In this document: piece by piece, positions 63,222-64,000 of the stretch
Numbering within the stretch: the first letter of the stretch is position 1
How the letters are laid out: every line of letters starts with the position of its first letter
NCBI RefSeq assembly: GCF_016806065.1
Contig: NZ_CP032408.1
Span: forward strand, 1 to 64,000
Reading direction: 5' to 3'
Origin: Rhizobium rosettiformans
GTDB lineage: Bacteria > Pseudomonadota > Alphaproteobacteria > Rhizobiales > Rhizobiaceae
DNA length: 64,000 bases
The notes under the pieces: generated by a model
The model's input: only the letters and a program-made list of their open reading frames with translations
What the model was told of the DNA's origin: nothing
The model's database searches: none
Program-made: the position numbers and the translations under genes

Positions 63222-64000
63222 CGGTATCCTCCTCGAGGTGGCGGAAGTCGGCTAGGCCGACATATTGTTTACGGGCGATCCGCACGAAGACTGCCCAGCC
63301 GGTAACGGGCTGAATGACCCTGACGATGCCAGGCTGCTGCGCCTCAAAAAGACGGCCTTCGGGAAGGTCTTTGATGTATGTGATCGCCTCGTTATCAGGT
63401 TCGCAGTCAGCAGGCAGAAGGATACTCATTCCGACTTCAACGTCGATGACAGAGGTGCTCCAAGCGCTGTCAACGATGATGAGCGGCTCGGCGGACAACG
63501 CTCCGAGGAGAGCAGCACGGATCGCTGAGGGCTTCTGCTTCTTCAGCGCGGTCGCCCGCGGTCGCGAGAGCATGTTCAAAGACTGCGAAAGATGGGTGAT
63601 CAGTGTCGTGTATCCAACCCCGAATTCGCACGCGATCTGGAACAGCTGCAGAGGCGTGGCCGAATCTGGCTTCCAGCCGCGCTTTGCGAAGGCTTGTCGC
63701 ATCCCAAGCGTCGGCATCAGCACGAAACCGGCGAAATTGTCCGCCAGGAATTCCTTAGGATCTTCCCAGGGGTTTTCCTTGGCATCCTCGCGCAGTTCGT
63801 CAATCGACGAGCCGTGTCCAAAGACATGGTGACCCAGCTCGTGGGCGCAATTGAAGGCCCGCCGTGGGAGCGGACGCCGGGCGGAGAGATGGATTCGCGA
63901 AGGTGCGCCTCGCTGATACATGCCCTCCATGTTGATATTGTTGAAACGCACCTGGACCTTGTGAGCCTTGCAGAGCGCGTAGATGCAAATCGGGTTGACG
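63214..64000 (-). CDS. ImmA/IrrE-type metallopeptidase, 5' end outside window
   Basis: At least 262 residues; the frame is open to the window edge (VNPICIYALCKAHKVQVRFNN), so the start lies beyond it. The zinc motif HELGHH lies at 63832-63849, followed by EFLADNFAGFVLMP, the diagnostic pair of the ImmA/IrrE family. The C-terminal 120 residues are a separate beta-rich part. ImmA cleaves repressors and is often encoded with phage and defence genes; here it is the first gene known of an overlapping four-gene operon and may sense or control it by cleaving a repressor. An N-terminal XRE domain may lie outside the window. Confidence 0.87.
   Translation of the reverse strand, partial: VNPICIYALCKAHKVQVRFNNINMEGMYQRGAPSRIHLSARRPLPRRAFNCAHELGHHVFGHGSSIDELREDAKENPWEDPKEFLADNFAGFVLMPTLGMRQAFAKRGWKPDSATPLQLFQIACEFGVGYTTLITHLSQSLNMLSRPRATALKKQKPSAIRAALLGALSAEPLIIVDSAWSTSVIDVEVGMSILLPADCEPDNEAITYIKDLPEGRLFEAQQPGIVRVIQPVTGWAVFVRIARKQYVGLADFRHLEEDTDE

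Overview
The window looks like an accessory plasmid, or plasmid-derived region, of an alphaproteobacterium in the Rhizobiaceae (Rhizobium/Agrobacterium/Ensifer type). The evidence is a repABC replication-partition cassette with rhizobial parS palindromes and an antisense ctRNA, a TraI/Trb conjugation cluster of the Ti/pAt/pSym kind, a DUF1612-type protein (the RHE_PE00001 family of rhizobial plasmids), and IS families common in rhizobia.

Layout. 0-3.2 kb: a thymidylate-synthase-fold gene cut by the window edge, followed directly by a large calcineurin-type phosphoesterase. 3.2-9.1 kb: a DUF1612 gene, an IS91-type element with its tyrosine recombinase, an IS66-type transposase and a small unknown gene. 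9.2-13.6 kb: a Phd/VapC toxin-antitoxin pair, an integrase remnant, an orphan Tn3-type resolvase with a probable res site, an ArsR/SRPBCC pair, and an IS3 element that truncates a PAS gene. 13.7-23.7 kb: TadG/TadE-like pseudopilin genes, a chimeric TRAP-permease/histidine-kinase gene, an ArsR regulator, two paralogous membrane diguanylate cyclases (one frameshifted) and a cold-shock gene. 24.1-28 kb: repC, ctRNA, repB, two parS sites and repA on the minus strand. 28.3-35.8 kb: traI and trbBCDEJKL, then trbF cut by an IS6-family element. 36.7-43.4 kb: a PfkB kinase remnant and a binding protein/transporter/dehydrogenase/FAD-oxidase operon with a divergent LacI regulator, resembling Amadori-opine (soc-type) catabolism. 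43.8-48.9 kb: a sigma-54 activator, a strong -24/-12 promoter, a butanediol-type dehydrogenase and a flavin monooxygenase. 49-51.9 kb: an unknown zinc-ribbon gene split by an IS3 element. 52-64 kb: a dense defence-like island.

The defence island is the most interesting part. It holds (i) an N6-adenine methyltransferase overlapping a probable restriction endonuclease; (ii) a three-gene overlapping operon of a SIR2-like effector, a small middle protein and an SMC/Rad50-like ATPase with a zinc hook, matching the Lamassu/ABC-three-component architecture; (iii) a holo-ACP-synthase-like gene; and (iv) on the opposite strand, a tightly overlapping operon of ImmA/IrrE-type metallopeptidase, divergent thymidylate-synthase-fold protein, hmdU-DNA-kinase helical-domain (base hypermodification) protein and MazG-type pyrophosphohydrolase. 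Set (iv) has the parts list expected for making, sanitising or sensing hypermodified thymine. The second thymidylate-synthase-like gene beside a phosphoesterase at the other window end is suggestive, but it is not shown to be linked.

Repeated IS action is visible: IS6 truncated both trbF and the PfkB kinase without a target duplication, an IS3 copy has a clean 3-bp duplication inside a gene, and another IS3 copy abuts a gene remnant. With trbF broken and trbG/H/I and traR absent here, this copy of the mating apparatus is probably not functional on its own.
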